Shown one piece after another: positions 1 through 7,619 of a stretch of 52,480 nucleotides of DNA. The notes below the pieces were generated by a model that saw only the letters and a list, made by a program, of their open reading frames with translations, did no database searches and was not told the DNA's origin. Numbering within the stretch: the stretch's first letter is position 1; the number at the start of each line of letters is the position of its first letter. Source of the DNA: an uncultured Collinsella sp. (GTDB lineage: Bacteria > Actinomycetota > Coriobacteriia > Coriobacteriales > Coriobacteriaceae); the NCBI GenBank assembly GCA_958423535.1, contig CATZRJ010000007.1:1-52480 (forward strand). Reading direction: 5' to 3'. The translations under genes were made by a program, and so were the position numbers.

Positions 1-1
1 C

Positions 2-697
2 GGAAGGATCGAGGCCGCCCACCTCAGGCGTTTCCACCCGGAGGCCTCCGCCGCGTTGAGGGAGGCCCTCGGCCGGGCGGCGTCCGACTCCCCCGCACTC
101 GCCGGCGCACTGGAGCGCCACAGGAAGGCGGTCGAGAGGTGCGCCGACCTCAAGTGCCTGACCGGTGGGGCGCGGGATGTCTACGTCCGCAAGGCAGCTG
201 CCGACCTCGGCCTCCGGTGCGAGAACGCGGCGCTTCGGGTCATAGTCCCAGACAGAATGCCGGCTCGCGAGGAGGTGCCGACGCGACGCGCCGCGCCCCA
301 AACCGGCCCCGCGACGGAGAGACGGCGGGAAGCCGGACTCGTCACCGAGGCCCGGGCCTGCATCCCGAAGACGCGCCTCGAAAGGATCACGCGAAAGGCC
401 GCGCGCGGCCGGACCCTCGAGCCGGCAGACCTCAGGGGGTGTCCCACGGCGGACCGGGCATTCAGGCGCGCCCCGTCGGCAGGCACCGCCCTAGGGCGCG
501 CCGCCGCGATGGCGACCCTGGTCGCCAGGGAAGCCACACGGGACGCCAGAGGACGCGACATGGGAGACGAGGCCGGCGAGAGGGCGCTGAGACTCATCGC
601 CGCGACCCTGAGGATCCTCGCCTCCGGCGGCACCAGGCCGTCGAGCGTCCCCGCGCTGAAGATAGCAAACAGGATAGAGAGGACGATCACGAGATGA
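2..697 (+). CDS. C-terminal part of an unidentified mobilisation-region protein (5' end outside window)
   Basis: The frame is open from base 2, so this is the end of a longer protein. A Met at 56 is internal and is not a convincing start. The visible ~231 residues are very Arg- and Ala-rich, with helical low-complexity stretches and no recognisable catalytic motif. The TGA stop overlaps the ATG of the following coupling-protein gene (ATGA, 694-697), so the two are translationally coupled. In conjugative elements the gene before a VirD4/TraG protein is often a relaxase or a mobilisation accessory protein, so a relaxase C-terminus is possible. That is inference from position only. The reading frame is well supported by the overlap and codon bias; the function is unknown. 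Confidence 0.6.
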   Translation, partial: GRIEAAHLRRFHPEASAALREALGRAASDSPALAGALERHRKAVERCADLKCLTGGARDVYVRKAAADLGLRCENAALRVIVPDRMPAREEVPTRRAAPQTGPATERRREAGLVTEARACIPKTRLERITRKAARGRTLEPADLRGCPTADRAFRRAPSAGTALGRAAAMATLVAREATRDARGRDMGDEAGERALRLIAATLRILASGGTRPSSVPALKIANRIERTITR

Positions 698-2652
698 AAC
701 CGAAATCCTTCAACCGCGACATGAAAAAGGAACTCGCCGGCACGCTCGCGGCCCACGGCGTCGCCGCCGTCATAGCTTGCGCCGCGACCGCCAGCGCCTG
801 GGACTACGCCAGGTGGTGGACTCTATCCCTCATCTCGGGCCTCTCCGTCCTGCTGCGGCTGCCCACGGCCGACCCGGGCCCCGAGCCCGCCTGCGTCTTC
901 CGCGGCCCCCTCGAGGCGGCCGCCGACGCGTCGGCGTCGGGCCAGGCGGGCGAGCTGCTCGCGGCACTCGCCCTCGTCGCGGCCTCCGTCCTCGCGCTCG
1001 GATTCATTTCTTGGGGCCGTTCATGGGCGAGGCTCCACGACGGAACGTTCGCCGGCGACCGCGCGCCCACGCGCACGCACGGGGACGCCTGGCTCGAGTC
1101 GAGGCCCTCCAGGGTCGCGAGGCGCTGCCCTCCTTGGGACGGGAAGGCCGCCGCGGAGGGGCTCGTGGCGGCCGGCTGCATCGGCGGCGGGATCGCGATG
1201 GTCCCCGCCGTCCACTGCCTCATAAGGGCGGGCAGTGGCGCCGGCAAAAGCAGACGCGCGACGGCACCCTCGATCGTCGCGGCGATCGACCGCAACGCCC
1301 GCGGGATCCCAACGTCCGTCATCGTCCACGACCCGAAGTCCGAGATTCGCGCATGGACCGAGCCGCTCGCCAGGAGGGCTGGGATGGAGGTCGTCGCCAT
1401 CCGGCTCGACGAGCCCGTCAAGTCGGCGAGGTTCAATCCCCTCGACCGCGCCATAGCGGCACTCGGGACCGAGGGCGTCGCAGGTGCCGTGGCCGAGCTC
1501 CGCGAGCTATCGGCGGCCATCGTGCCCGACGCCTTCTCCTCCGGCCAGAGGTTCTTCACGGACGCCAGCCGCAACCTGTTGACCGGCCTCTGCCTGCTCG
1601 CGATAGCGGACGGGCGGATCCCCGACGGTGCCCGGAACCTATCGACCGTGCTCGCGCTCCTGGAGCCCCGCGACGGGAAGAGCGCGGTAAAGTCGCTGGA
1701 GGAGCTCGCCGCGGACCTGCCGGCGGGAAACCCGGCGCGCCAGTTCCTCCTCGTCGCCTCGTCGAACGGCGGCGGGGGCGAGGCCCTCGTCTCCACCGCG
1801 CGCAACTACCTCATGTCCTTCTGCGACGACGACGTCAGCCGCATGCTCCGGGACGGCGAGGTCGACCTCGCATCGGTCGGGCGCAGGCCCACCGTCCTCT
1901 ACATCGCCAGCGCGACGGACCGCGGCGACCGCGGCGCGCTCGTCTCGTGCATCTTCTCCCAGGCGCTGTCGGCGCTGCGCGAGACCGCGCGCCTGTCAGG
2001 CGGCAGGCTGCCGGCGGAGACCCTGCTCGCCATCGACGAGGGGTCCGGGATCCCCAAGATCCCCAGGCTCCTCGGCGACCTTGCAGAGGTCCGCAGCATC
2101 GGGCTGCACGTCGTCTTCGTGCTCCAGAACACCCATCTGCTCGAGGCGCGGTGCGGCTACTCCAGGGCGGAGTCGGACGCGCTGCTGGCGCTGCTCGGCA
2201 CCCAGGTCGTCCTCTCGGTAGAGTCCGTCGACGAGGCGGAGGAAATCAGCAAGCGCCTCGGCGACTACAGCGTCAAGACGACCGGGCAGAGCTCCACCAA
2301 GGGGACGCAGAGCTCCTCGTCCGGCAAGTCGTTCTCCGTGGCGCGCCGGCCGCTGATCACCCCGTCGGAGCTCATGGCCTGGAGCGCGCGCGAGAACGGC
2401 GCGCTCGTGATCGACGCGGAGGGCCCGATGGCGCTCGCCAGCCGCGACATCACCGAGACGTTCCTGGGGCCGCTGCTCGGCATGACGTCGCCGGAGGCCG
2501 AGGGCGCGCTGCTCGCGCGGGCGCTCGAGGGGGAGGTCCGGAACACCTCCCCGGCACCGGTCTGGCGCATCCCGGAGAAGCCGAAAAAGCCCAAGGGGTC
2601 GCCGTCCGGCGGCAGGAAGCGCAAGGCGTCCGCCGCGCCCGACGGGTTCTGA
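694..2652 (+). CDS. VirD4/TraG-type conjugative coupling protein (T4CP)
   Basis: This 652-aa membrane ATPase would link a relaxase-DNA complex to a type IV secretion channel. Hydrophobic segments lie near residues 15-33, 42-55 and 88-106. The cytosolic ATPase follows, with Walker A GSGAGKS at 180-186, a VIVHDPKSEI block shortly after as in TraG/VirD4 proteins, and Walker B LLAIDE at 444-449 followed by a VVFVLQNTH segment typical of the family. The tail is Lys/Arg/Ser-rich. The frame is open further upstream, but the start at 694 is chosen because it overlaps the preceding stop and gives the usual N-terminal membrane anchor. GC is very high, about 70%. It is the clearest sign that the left part of the window is a conjugative or mobilisable element. 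Confidence 0.9.
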   Translation: MKPKSFNRDMKKELAGTLAAHGVAAVIACAATASAWDYARWWTLSLISGLSVLLRLPTADPGPEPACVFRGPLEAAADASASGQAGELLAALALVAASVLALGFISWGRSWARLHDGTFAGDRAPTRTHGDAWLESRPSRVARRCPPWDGKAAAEGLVAAGCIGGGIAMVPAVHCLIRAGSGAGKSRRATAPSIVAAIDRNARGIPTSVIVHDPKSEIRAWTEPLARRAGMEVVAIRLDEPVKSARFNPLDRAIAALGTEGVAGAVAELRELSAAIVPDAFSSGQRFFTDASRNLLTGLCLLAIADGRIPDGARNLSTVLALLEPRDGKSAVKSLEELAADLPAGNPARQFLLVASSNGGGGEALVSTARNYLMSFCDDDVSRMLRDGEVDLASVGRRPTVLYIASATDRGDRGALVSCIFSQALSALRETARLSGGRLPAETLLAIDEGSGIPKIPRLLGDLAEVRSIGLHVVFVLQNTHLLEARCGYSRAESDALLALLGTQVVLSVESVDEAEEISKRLGDYSVKTTGQSSTKGTQSSSSGKSFSVARRPLITPSELMAWSARENGALVIDAEGPMALASRDITETFLGPLLGMTSPEAEGALLARALEGEVRNTSPAPVWRIPEKPKKPKGSPSGGRKRKASAAPDGF

Positions 2653-2654
2653 GG

Positions 2655-2718
2655 CGTCATACGGCCCTGCCTGCGAAAACCGATCGCCGTCATACGGCTC
2701 GCGAGGCGCGTATGACGG
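2655..2718. repeat. CGTCATACGG repeats, two direct and one inverted
   Basis: CGTCATACGG occurs at 2655-2664 and again within 2687-2697. CCGTCATACG (2687-2696) faces its exact reverse complement CGTATGACGG (2709-2718) across 12 bases. The repeats start three bases after the coupling-protein stop. They could be binding sites for an element-encoded protein or part of an origin of transfer; this is inferred only from position beside a T4CP gene. Confidence 0.6.
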
Positions 2719-2828
2719 CGGGCCGCGGCAGTCTTTCGGTTTATCTGCCCACGCTGCCAGCGGAAACGAACTCGGCACGCCGAGTTGCGCCGCAAAATCC
2801 CGGGCGCCCGTAGCGCGCCCTTATCCTG

Positions 2829-2861
2829 CTCCCACCGTCCAAGGCGCTTGGACGGTGGGAG
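2829..2861. repeat. Perfect 15-bp inverted repeat with 3-base loop
   Basis: Arms 2829-2843 and 2847-2861 are exact reverse complements around GCG. There is no T-run on either side, so it is not a standard Rho-independent terminator for either strand. It lies between the T4CP gene and the convergent gene at 2926-3522. It may be a factor-dependent terminator or a mobilisation-related site. Confidence 0.65.
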
Positions 2862-2875
2862 TTCCGCATCCCGGA

Positions 2876-2909
2876 GAAAAGAAAAGCGCGGCCCATCCGG
2901 ACCGCGCTT
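2876..2909 (-). terminator. Rho-independent terminator after the 2926-3522 gene
   Basis: On the minus strand AAGCGCGG (2909-2902) pairs with CCGCGCTT (2891-2884) around a 10-base loop, followed by TTCTTTTC. It sits just past the stop of the minus-strand gene. Confidence 0.75.
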
Positions 2910-2925
2910 GCGCTCTCCTCCTATT

Positions 2926-3522
2926 TCACCCCGCGACGTAGACCGTCCGACCCGTCTCGCAGTCGATGGTCTCGGCATCCCCGAAACCGACCCGGACGGC
3001 AGCCCATCCGCCGGCGCCCGCCAACGCGTCGGCTTCGGACCTCGCGGCGGCGATGAGTCGCTCGAGCTCGGCCGATCCGGCCGGCGCGGTCCCCACCTCG
3101 AACGCGCCGCCGTCGCCGCCCGACTCGTGCTCGACGACGACTGTCGAGCCGAGAGCCTCCTCGAGGGTCTCGGGCAGGCCGCCCATGTCGGCGAGGGCGT
3201 GCCCGGCGACCGTGGCAAGCGGGTAGCGGGCCATCCCGGACGCTGCCGAGCGGCCGGCCATGTGGAGCAAGCCGGCGGCCTCGAGCGCCTCGAGGAGCGC
3301 CGCGGGCACGTCGGCGTCGATGGCGATGTTGCCGCGTCCGCGGCACCACTCGGCCGCCGCCGGCACGTTCGCCGTGAGCGCGCCCCACTCGGCCATGTAG
3401 CCCTCGGAGCGCGGGTCCGTGGCGTCGAGGAGGAGGACGGCCAGGCCGCCGCCCGCGTACTCATCGGCCACGAGGGCGAGGCGGACTGCCTCGCCCATGG
3501 AGTCGAACTCGACCGTGACCAT
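2926..3522 (-). CDS. Hypothetical element-encoded protein, 198 aa
   Basis: This acidic protein of 198 residues has no signal peptide or membrane segment. Its N-terminus (VTVEFDSMGEAVRLAL) resembles small accessory proteins of Gram-positive conjugative elements, but no function can be assigned. The start at 3522 is supported by a strong AGGAGG stretch that overlaps the end of the upstream DUF2958 gene, whose stop lies four bases before this ATG. The two therefore form a tight two-gene unit, closed by a terminator at 2876-2909. Third-position GC is very high, matching the coupling-protein segment and suggesting the same origin. Confidence 0.7.
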   Translation of the reverse strand: MVTVEFDSMGEAVRLALVADEYAGGGLAVLLLDATDPRSEGYMAEWGALTANVPAAAEWCRGRGNIAIDADVPAALLEALEAAGLLHMAGRSAASGMARYPLATVAGHALADMGGLPETLEEALGSTVVVEHESGGDGGAFEVGTAPAGSAELERLIAAARSEADALAGAGGWAAVRVGFGDAETIDCETGRTVYVAG

Positions 3523-3526
3523 GCGG

Positions 3527-3826
3527 CTACCTCCTCCTGACGGCGCTGAGCGGCCTCGGGGAGAAGTGCTCGTCGCGCTCGACGGCGGCGAACCCCATCT
3601 GGCGGTTCAGCTCGGCCATCTCCTTGATGCTGAAGTAGCCGAGCTCGTCGTCGTAGCCCTCGACGAGGCCGAACGCCTCGTCCGTTCCGTCGAACTCGAG
3701 CAGCCACCAGTCCCATCCGTTCACGCACGAGAAGTAGTGGGCGTAGACTGTGGGGTCCTCCGCCCCGTCCTGCTCGTAGAGCCTCGGCACCATCTTGGCG
3801 ATTTCCTCGGTCATCAGCTGCTGCAT
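3527..3826 (-). CDS. DUF2958 domain protein
   Basis: The 99-residue protein matches the DUF2958 pattern: an N-terminal LMTEEIAKMVPRLYEQ helix, then DPTVYAHYFSCVNGWDWWLLEFDG, then a YDDELGYFSIKEMAELN segment, and a C-terminal ERDEHFSPRPLSAV. The family is common on plasmids and conjugative elements and its function is not established. The ATG at 3826 has a GGAGGAAG ribosome site at good spacing; the frame extends upstream but without a better start. It is the first gene of a two-gene unit with the 198-aa gene. The 5' leader contains alternative hairpins (3875-3930). Confidence 0.8.
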   Translation of the reverse strand: MQQLMTEEIAKMVPRLYEQDGAEDPTVYAHYFSCVNGWDWWLLEFDGTDEAFGLVEGYDDELGYFSIKEMAELNRQMGFAAVERDEHFSPRPLSAVRRR

Positions 3827-3874
3827 GTCTTCCTCCGTTCCGGGCAACCTGCCCTCAACATCTCGCCCCTGCGG

Positions 3875-3930
3875 GCAAAGCCGAATGGCGACGCCGCGCG
3901 TCGTCGTCGGCTTTGCTCCCTGCAAAGCCG
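3875..3930 (-). promoter_or_regulatory. Leader with mutually exclusive hairpins, inside a 358-bp gene-free stretch
   Basis: GCAAAGCCG occurs at 3875-3883 and 3922-3930, with its inverse CGGCTTTGC at 3908-3916. The middle copy can therefore pair with either flank, which is the layout of an attenuator in the leader of the DUF2958 gene. The stretch 3827-4184 contains no convincing gene. It also holds a 7-bp dyad GGAGGTC/GACCTCC (3954-3973), a CATACG-ACGG-CGTATG dyad near 4063-4079, and the terminator at 4094-4121. The structures are visible; regulation is inferred. Confidence 0.35.
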
Positions 3931-4093
3931 CACCGGAGCGAAGACGGGTCAAGGGAGGTCCATGACGACCTCCACCAACCGGAGCGGAGCGGAGGTTTGT
4001 GCGGGGTCTCATGGGCCCCCTTGACGCGGCGTAGCGGAGGTGCCACCCGGCCGCGAAGCCGTGGCCATACGACGGCGTATGCCGCCTATCGGC

Positions 4094-4121
4094 AACAAAA
4101 AGGCCCGCCTTCGGCGGACCT
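4094..4121 (-). terminator. Rho-independent terminator after the 4185-4855 gene pair
   Basis: On the minus strand the hairpin AGGTCCGCC-GAAG-GCGGGCCT (4121-4101) is followed by TTTTTGTTG. It lies about 65 bases downstream of the stop at 4185. Confidence 0.8.
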
Positions 4122-4184
4122 AAAAGGAAATGACCGTCTTCAAGGTAAAACGAGGATCCCAACACGCGAACCGGGTGCGGGCTA

Positions 4185-4544
4185 TCAAACCGGATTCTTG
4201 ATCTCCGCCGAATCGAAGGCCCAGACCCACCAGCGGCTCGATTCAAGGCGATCATGGACGATCGCCCTCTCAAGGTACAGGATTGTCTTCCATCGACCGA
4301 ACCTGACCGCATACTGCTGATTACTGCTTCCGTTCAACACGGGGCCAGGAAGAGAGACTTTCAGAATCTCGTCGATTGGAAACCGCCTGCCGTCGGGCCA
4401 ATCGACCGCGAACGGACGAACCTCGCCCGAGCTCGTCACCATCACCATGACATCGACATACTGCTTATGGGCGCGGCGGTCATGGTCGGGACCCACCGAG
4501 CGAACGGTGCATTCACCTGTAAAAACCGCTTGCGCCGAGCTCAT
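4185..4544 (-). CDS. Small WPDGR-motif protein, second of a tandem pair
   Basis: This 119-residue protein contains FAVDWPDGRRFPIDEIL followed by a region ending ESSRWWVWAF. The layout (a W-x-DGR-x-[FY]-x-I-[DE] motif, then a short beta-rich part ending in a W-rich strand) is shared with its upstream neighbour at 4541-4855. As I recall, similar small proteins sit beside YolD and Y-family polymerase genes in Firmicutes, which fits the LexA-like box upstream. The start at 4544 overlaps the stop of the upstream gene (ATGA); longer starts would run into that gene. Function is unknown; an SOS-linked role is an inference. Confidence 0.65.
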   Translation of the reverse strand: MSSAQAVFTGECTVRSVGPDHDRRAHKQYVDVMVMVTSSGEVRPFAVDWPDGRRFPIDEILKVSLPGPVLNGSSNQQYAVRFGRWKTILYLERAIVHDRLESSRWWVWAFDSAEIKNPV

Positions 4545-4855
4545 ATATGAACCGCCGCCATACCAGAACCCTTGGCCACGAACCATCTGCCGCCCTCCCA
4601 CCAGATGGTTTTGCGCTGTTTCGCGATGCAGACGCCGACCTCGACACAAAGGTTGCCGAAAATCGCGCGACCATATTCCCGCCTGTCATAAATAGACTCG
4701 ACTGTCCACGACCGGCCGTCGGGCCAGTGGATCACCCGGGGATCCGCCGGCCCATGGTTGAAATTGACGGACCCCTTGGTATCAACGTCGATATAGATAC
4801 GACGCTCCTCTACCGGTATCCCACACGTCCCGGCCAGCGAATGCTTCTTGAACAA
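4541..4855 (-). CDS. Small WPDGR-motif protein, first of a tandem pair
   Basis: About 104 residues, with VIHWPDGRSWTVESIYD in the middle and TIWWEGGRWFVAK at the C-terminus. It is paralogous in layout to the next gene (4185-4544), with which it overlaps by four bases. The proposed TTG start at 4855 has GGGGGG five bases upstream. An ATG further out (4900) would extend through the putative promoter and LexA-like box, so it is less likely. The gene is divergent from the 67-aa gene at 4927, and the LexA-like box lies between them, so DNA damage may induce both directions. No enzymatic motif is visible. Confidence 0.6.
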   Translation of the reverse strand: MFKKHSLAGTCGIPVEERRIYIDVDTKGSVNFNHGPADPRVIHWPDGRSWTVESIYDRREYGRAIFGNLCVEVGVCIAKQRKTIWWEGGRWFVAKGSGMAAVHI

Positions 4856-4872
4856 TACGACCCCCCATAGTG

Positions 4873-4886
4873 CGAACGTATGTTCT
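4873..4886. promoter_or_regulatory. LexA/DinR-type SOS box
   Basis: CGAACGTATGTTCT matches the Gram-positive LexA consensus CGAACRNRYGTTYC at 13 of 14 positions. It lies in the 71-bp divergent region between the starts at 4855 (minus) and 4927 (plus). A TATACT -10-like hexamer overlaps its right end on the plus strand (4886-4891). This is the expected position for repression of both promoters. Confidence 0.7.
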
Positions 4887-4926
4887 ATACTATAGACCAA
4901 TATCCCTACCGTTGAGGAGCATTTTC

Positions 4927-5130
4927 ATGACCGAGCTCGAACAGAATCGGATCTTCGATATCAGCCACGAGATGAGGGGGCTCGCGGCAACGCTCGTCGC
5001 CGCCTCACGCGGCGATATCCAAGACCCAGAGAGAGTCGTCGAATTCGCCGCAGGCCAAGTTGACCGCCTTGCCGGAAATCTTGTCGATTGCATCACGGAT
5101 AACGACGCCAAAGCGACCGCACAAGGATAG
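4927..5130 (+). CDS. Small hypothetical protein, 67 aa, divergent from the SOS box
   Basis: The protein is soluble, acidic and mostly helical (MTELEQNRIFDISHEMRG...). I do not recognise a family. The ATG at 4927 is preceded by TTGAGGAGC at correct spacing. An upstream in-frame ATG at 4870 would place the start before the SOS box and -10, so it is rejected. The gene stands alone on the plus strand and is closed by a strong terminator at 5156-5190. Because the LexA-like box covers its promoter it is probably damage-inducible. It could be a small regulator or a partner of the divergent WPDGR pair. Confidence 0.6.
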   Translation: MTELEQNRIFDISHEMRGLAATLVAASRGDIQDPERVVEFAAGQVDRLAGNLVDCITDNDAKATAQG

Positions 5131-5155
5131 ACCTGGCCCCGATATTCAATAGAGA

Positions 5156-5190
5156 ACGCCCCGGCAATTTTGAACTGCCGGGGCGTTTTC
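5156..5190. terminator. Bidirectional terminator between convergent genes
   Basis: Perfect 11-bp arms ACGCCCCGGCA (5156-5166) and TGCCGGGGCGT (5176-5186) are followed by a short T-run on the plus strand. It separates the 67-aa gene from the convergent DUF4268 gene. Confidence 0.85.
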
Positions 5191-6122
5191 TAGAGCTCGA
5201 TCTCCGCGATTACCTTTTTCATCTCGATGGCCCATCCGAGCTGTTCCTCGATGTACCCCGGCCATGCGTCCTGGTGGCCCTTGATGGGGTGGCCCGCCTT
5301 GTAGAAGCGCAGCCCCGATGCCTTTTTCGCATCGAAGGTCACCGCCGTCAGCCCGAGGTGCTCCTCGAAGACCCCGCTGTTGGCGATGGCGCGGTGCCCG
5401 ATCTCCTTGTCGTCGTCCACGTACAGCTCGATGCCCGTGCGGCCCTTTTGCGTATCGATGAGCGGGGCGAGATGGTATGCCGAGACCCCCAGGCGAAGCG
5501 TCGACCAATGGTCCTTGCTGGGCTTCTGCGGGCTGAACTCCTTGAGGAACTCCGGATGGCCGCCCGCCACATCGCGGTAGGCCGTCCAGTACGCCAGCTT
5601 GACCTTTTCGGTCTCGCTGAGCCCCTCGGAGAGCTTCACGGTCTTGGTCCACTCGTTCGGCTGCTCGACCACGCCGAAGCGCGGGGCGGGCAGGGAGTCC
5701 CCGATCTTCCAGAGCTCGACCTCGACCAGGAAGAACCCGAAGTCGCTGTCGGTGTGCTGGTTGAGCCACTCGATGGCCTGGCGGTGCTCGTCGCGGGCGT
5801 GCGCCACGACCCAGATGACGACCTCGGCGCCCTTGCCGGCGGCATACGTGATCACCTTGCCGAGGTGGTCGTGGTTGGTGTCCTCGAGCTGGTTCTCGAT
5901 GATCACCTTGCGGCCCGTACCGGACTCCTGCGCGTAGATGTCCACGTTGAACGATCCGACCGAGGACTCCGTCTCTATGAGCTCGAGCTCGATTCCGACC
6001 GCCGTCCCGAGGGTTGCGAGGTTCTGCTCCTCGGCCAGCCACTTGGTGAAGTCGTGGGCCTCATGCGGCCACACCTCGCGCAAGGGGACCTTCTTGATGG
6101 TGTCCAGGTTATAGGTCTTCAT
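5190..6122 (-). CDS. DUF4268 protein with PD-(D/E)XK nuclease-like N-terminus
   Basis: 310 residues. The N-terminal half has the core of a PD-(D/E)XK fold: FNVDIYAQ with Asp61, then RKVIIENQLE with Glu76-x-Gln78, followed by a helix with DHLGKVITYAAG, as in restriction-type nucleases that use E-x-Q in place of E-x-K. The C-terminal half matches DUF4268 (DHWSTLRLG...IELYVDDDKEIG...GIEEQLGW-like segments). Proteins of this type are common in defence islands and beside R-M genes; the function is not established. It stands as a single gene between two terminators. The MKTYNLDTIKK start is supported by GGAAGGGCGG upstream. Most likely a solitary defence or DNA-processing nuclease. Confidence 0.8.
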   Translation of the reverse strand: MKTYNLDTIKKVPLREVWPHEAHDFTKWLAEEQNLATLGTAVGIELELIETESSVGSFNVDIYAQESGTGRKVIIENQLEDTNHDHLGKVITYAAGKGAEVVIWVVAHARDEHRQAIEWLNQHTDSDFGFFLVEVELWKIGDSLPAPRFGVVEQPNEWTKTVKLSEGLSETEKVKLAYWTAYRDVAGGHPEFLKEFSPQKPSKDHWSTLRLGVSAYHLAPLIDTQKGRTGIELYVDDDKEIGHRAIANSGVFEEHLGLTAVTFDAKKASGLRFYKAGHPIKGHQDAWPGYIEEQLGWAIEMKKVIAEIEL

Positions 6123-6193
6123 CCGCCGCCCTTCCAGTCGTTAAGTCGACGCCGTTACAGGGTTTCTATAAGCGCCGATTATCATTGCCACCG

Positions 6194-6268
6194 CCAGACG
6201 CATCAGCGTCTGGACATATCAACAAGAACGCGTCATTCGGCAAAAACTTTACGACCGAATGGCGCGTT
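6194..6268 (-). terminator. Terminator region after element dnaB
   Basis: Two hairpins lie downstream of the dnaB stop. The first is a near-perfect pair, 6255-6268 with 6227-6240, which on the minus strand reads AACGCGCCATTCGG...CCGAATGACGCGTT followed by CTTGTT. The second is a perfect 8-bp hairpin, CCAGACGC/GCGTCTGG (6194-6213). They probably end the rep-dnaB transcript. Confidence 0.6.
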
Positions 6269-6288
6269 TGCTCTCTCCTATTACGATG

Positions 6289-7608
6289 TTAATCTGCGAA
6301 TGTGCAAGTTGAAGGCGAGAAATTCAGGTCGACCTCTCCGACCGGCCCGTTGCGGTGCTTGGCCACGATCACCCTTCGCTTGCCCCAATCGGGACGTTCC
6401 GGGCGGCTTGCCTCTCCCACTGTGGCAGACGCGTCAAGCAGCAGGACTACATCTGCGTCCTGCTCGATAGATCCGGAATCCCTAAGGTCCGACATCATCG
6501 GGCGCCTATCCGGGCGCTGCTCGGACTGTCGTGAAAGCTGGGCAAGCGCTATCACGGGCACGTGCAGTTCACGAGCCATCAATTTGAGTGCACGCGATAG
6601 CTCCGATACCTCTTGGTATCTGCCTGCCCCCTTCGCCGACGATTGAAGAAGCTGGAGATAGTCAACAATGATGACCTCAGGCGCCTTCCCGTCAATCACC
6701 TTTCGTCGACATTGAGCCTGCATCCTGGAGACAGTCATTCCAGGCTCATCGTTCAATATAATGGGAAAACCAACCAAGCGATCACGCGCTTCCGCTATCA
6801 ATTGTTCTTGGAGGCCGGCATATGATCCGGAGGAAAGCGTACTTGAAGAGATGCTCGACTCCAGGGAAAACAGCCGGTACGTTATCTCCTCGTTTGACAT
6901 TTCCTCTGAATAAATTGCAACGCGTCTGCCCTGTTTTGCAAATTCTGCTCCGCAAAACACCGCAAACGCCGTTTTACCCACAGAAGGCCTTGCGCCGACC
7001 ACGACCAGCTGCCCAGGCTTGATTCCATCGGGAAAAAGCCCATCAAGCGCCCCGATCCCGAAATGTATGCAATCGGGGTCCCTCGTGCCGGCATGCCTGG
7101 CGACCATATCCATATGGACCTGCTCGGTGACTTCCGCGAGACTGTGGGAACCGTTAGGAATAGCCCTCGTTGTCACTTCCCCCAATATCGCCTCCGCCCG
7201 ATCCGCCAGTTCCTCTTCGCTGGAGCCCTCGCTAACGGCAAGGTCCCTGATTCGCTGCGCAGCAGCAGTCAGGCTCCGCCTCAACGAATGCCGTTTAAGA
7301 ATTTTGACGTAATGGGGGTAATGCACATAGCTAAGATAATCTCCGGCGACCTCAAGCACATAGGAATCCCCGCCTGCCTTCTCTAGATTTCCGGTCATCC
7401 CAAGCTTGTCAATCACCGCAACGAAGTCGGTCGGCATACCGGCATCGGCAAGTTGCTTGATAGCGGTAAACAAGATTTGGTTGCGTGGAATATAGAAGTC
7501 ACCTGCCTCGAGAACGGCACCCAGCTCCGCCGCCACCTCAGTGCCGCCCATCATGGCGGACAAAATCGAACTCTCGGCGGCCTTGTCGTAAATCTCATGG
7601 TCTTTCAT
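6289..7608 (-). CDS. dnaB: Replicative DNA helicase, DnaB family (element copy)
   Basis: 439 residues, full length for DnaB. The N-terminal domain begins near residue 5 (YDKAAESSILSAMM). The RecA-like C-terminal ATPase has Walker A GARPSVGKT at 205-213, SEEM shortly after, Walker B VIIVDYLQLL at 312-321, and the SQLSRQ-type and arginine-finger-type segments (ALAQLSRQSEQR...AKHRNGPVGEVDL). The start has AGGAGG seven bases upstream. It follows the initiator-like gene by 11 bases. Base composition is clearly more AT-rich than the core genes. It is probably the element's own replicative helicase rather than the chromosomal one, because it lies inside mobile DNA next to an initiator-like gene and an excisionase-like gene. 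Confidence 0.9.
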   Translation of the reverse strand: MKDHEIYDKAAESSILSAMMGGTEVAAELGAVLEAGDFYIPRNQILFTAIKQLADAGMPTDFVAVIDKLGMTGNLEKAGGDSYVLEVAGDYLSYVHYPHYVKILKRHSLRRSLTAAAQRIRDLAVSEGSSEEELADRAEAILGEVTTRAIPNGSHSLAEVTEQVHMDMVARHAGTRDPDCIHFGIGALDGLFPDGIKPGQLVVVGARPSVGKTAFAVFCGAEFAKQGRRVAIYSEEMSNEEITYRLFSLESSISSSTLSSGSYAGLQEQLIAEARDRLVGFPIILNDEPGMTVSRMQAQCRRKVIDGKAPEVIIVDYLQLLQSSAKGAGRYQEVSELSRALKLMARELHVPVIALAQLSRQSEQRPDRRPMMSDLRDSGSIEQDADVVLLLDASATVGEASRPERPDWGKRRVIVAKHRNGPVGEVDLNFSPSTCTFAD

Positions 7609-7619
7609 CCTAATTCCTC

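Noticed and set aside
139..693. Longer N-terminus of the coupling protein starting at 139
   Set aside because: It overlaps the preceding gene in another frame. The ATGA overlap at 694 and the membrane anchor right after it mark the true start.
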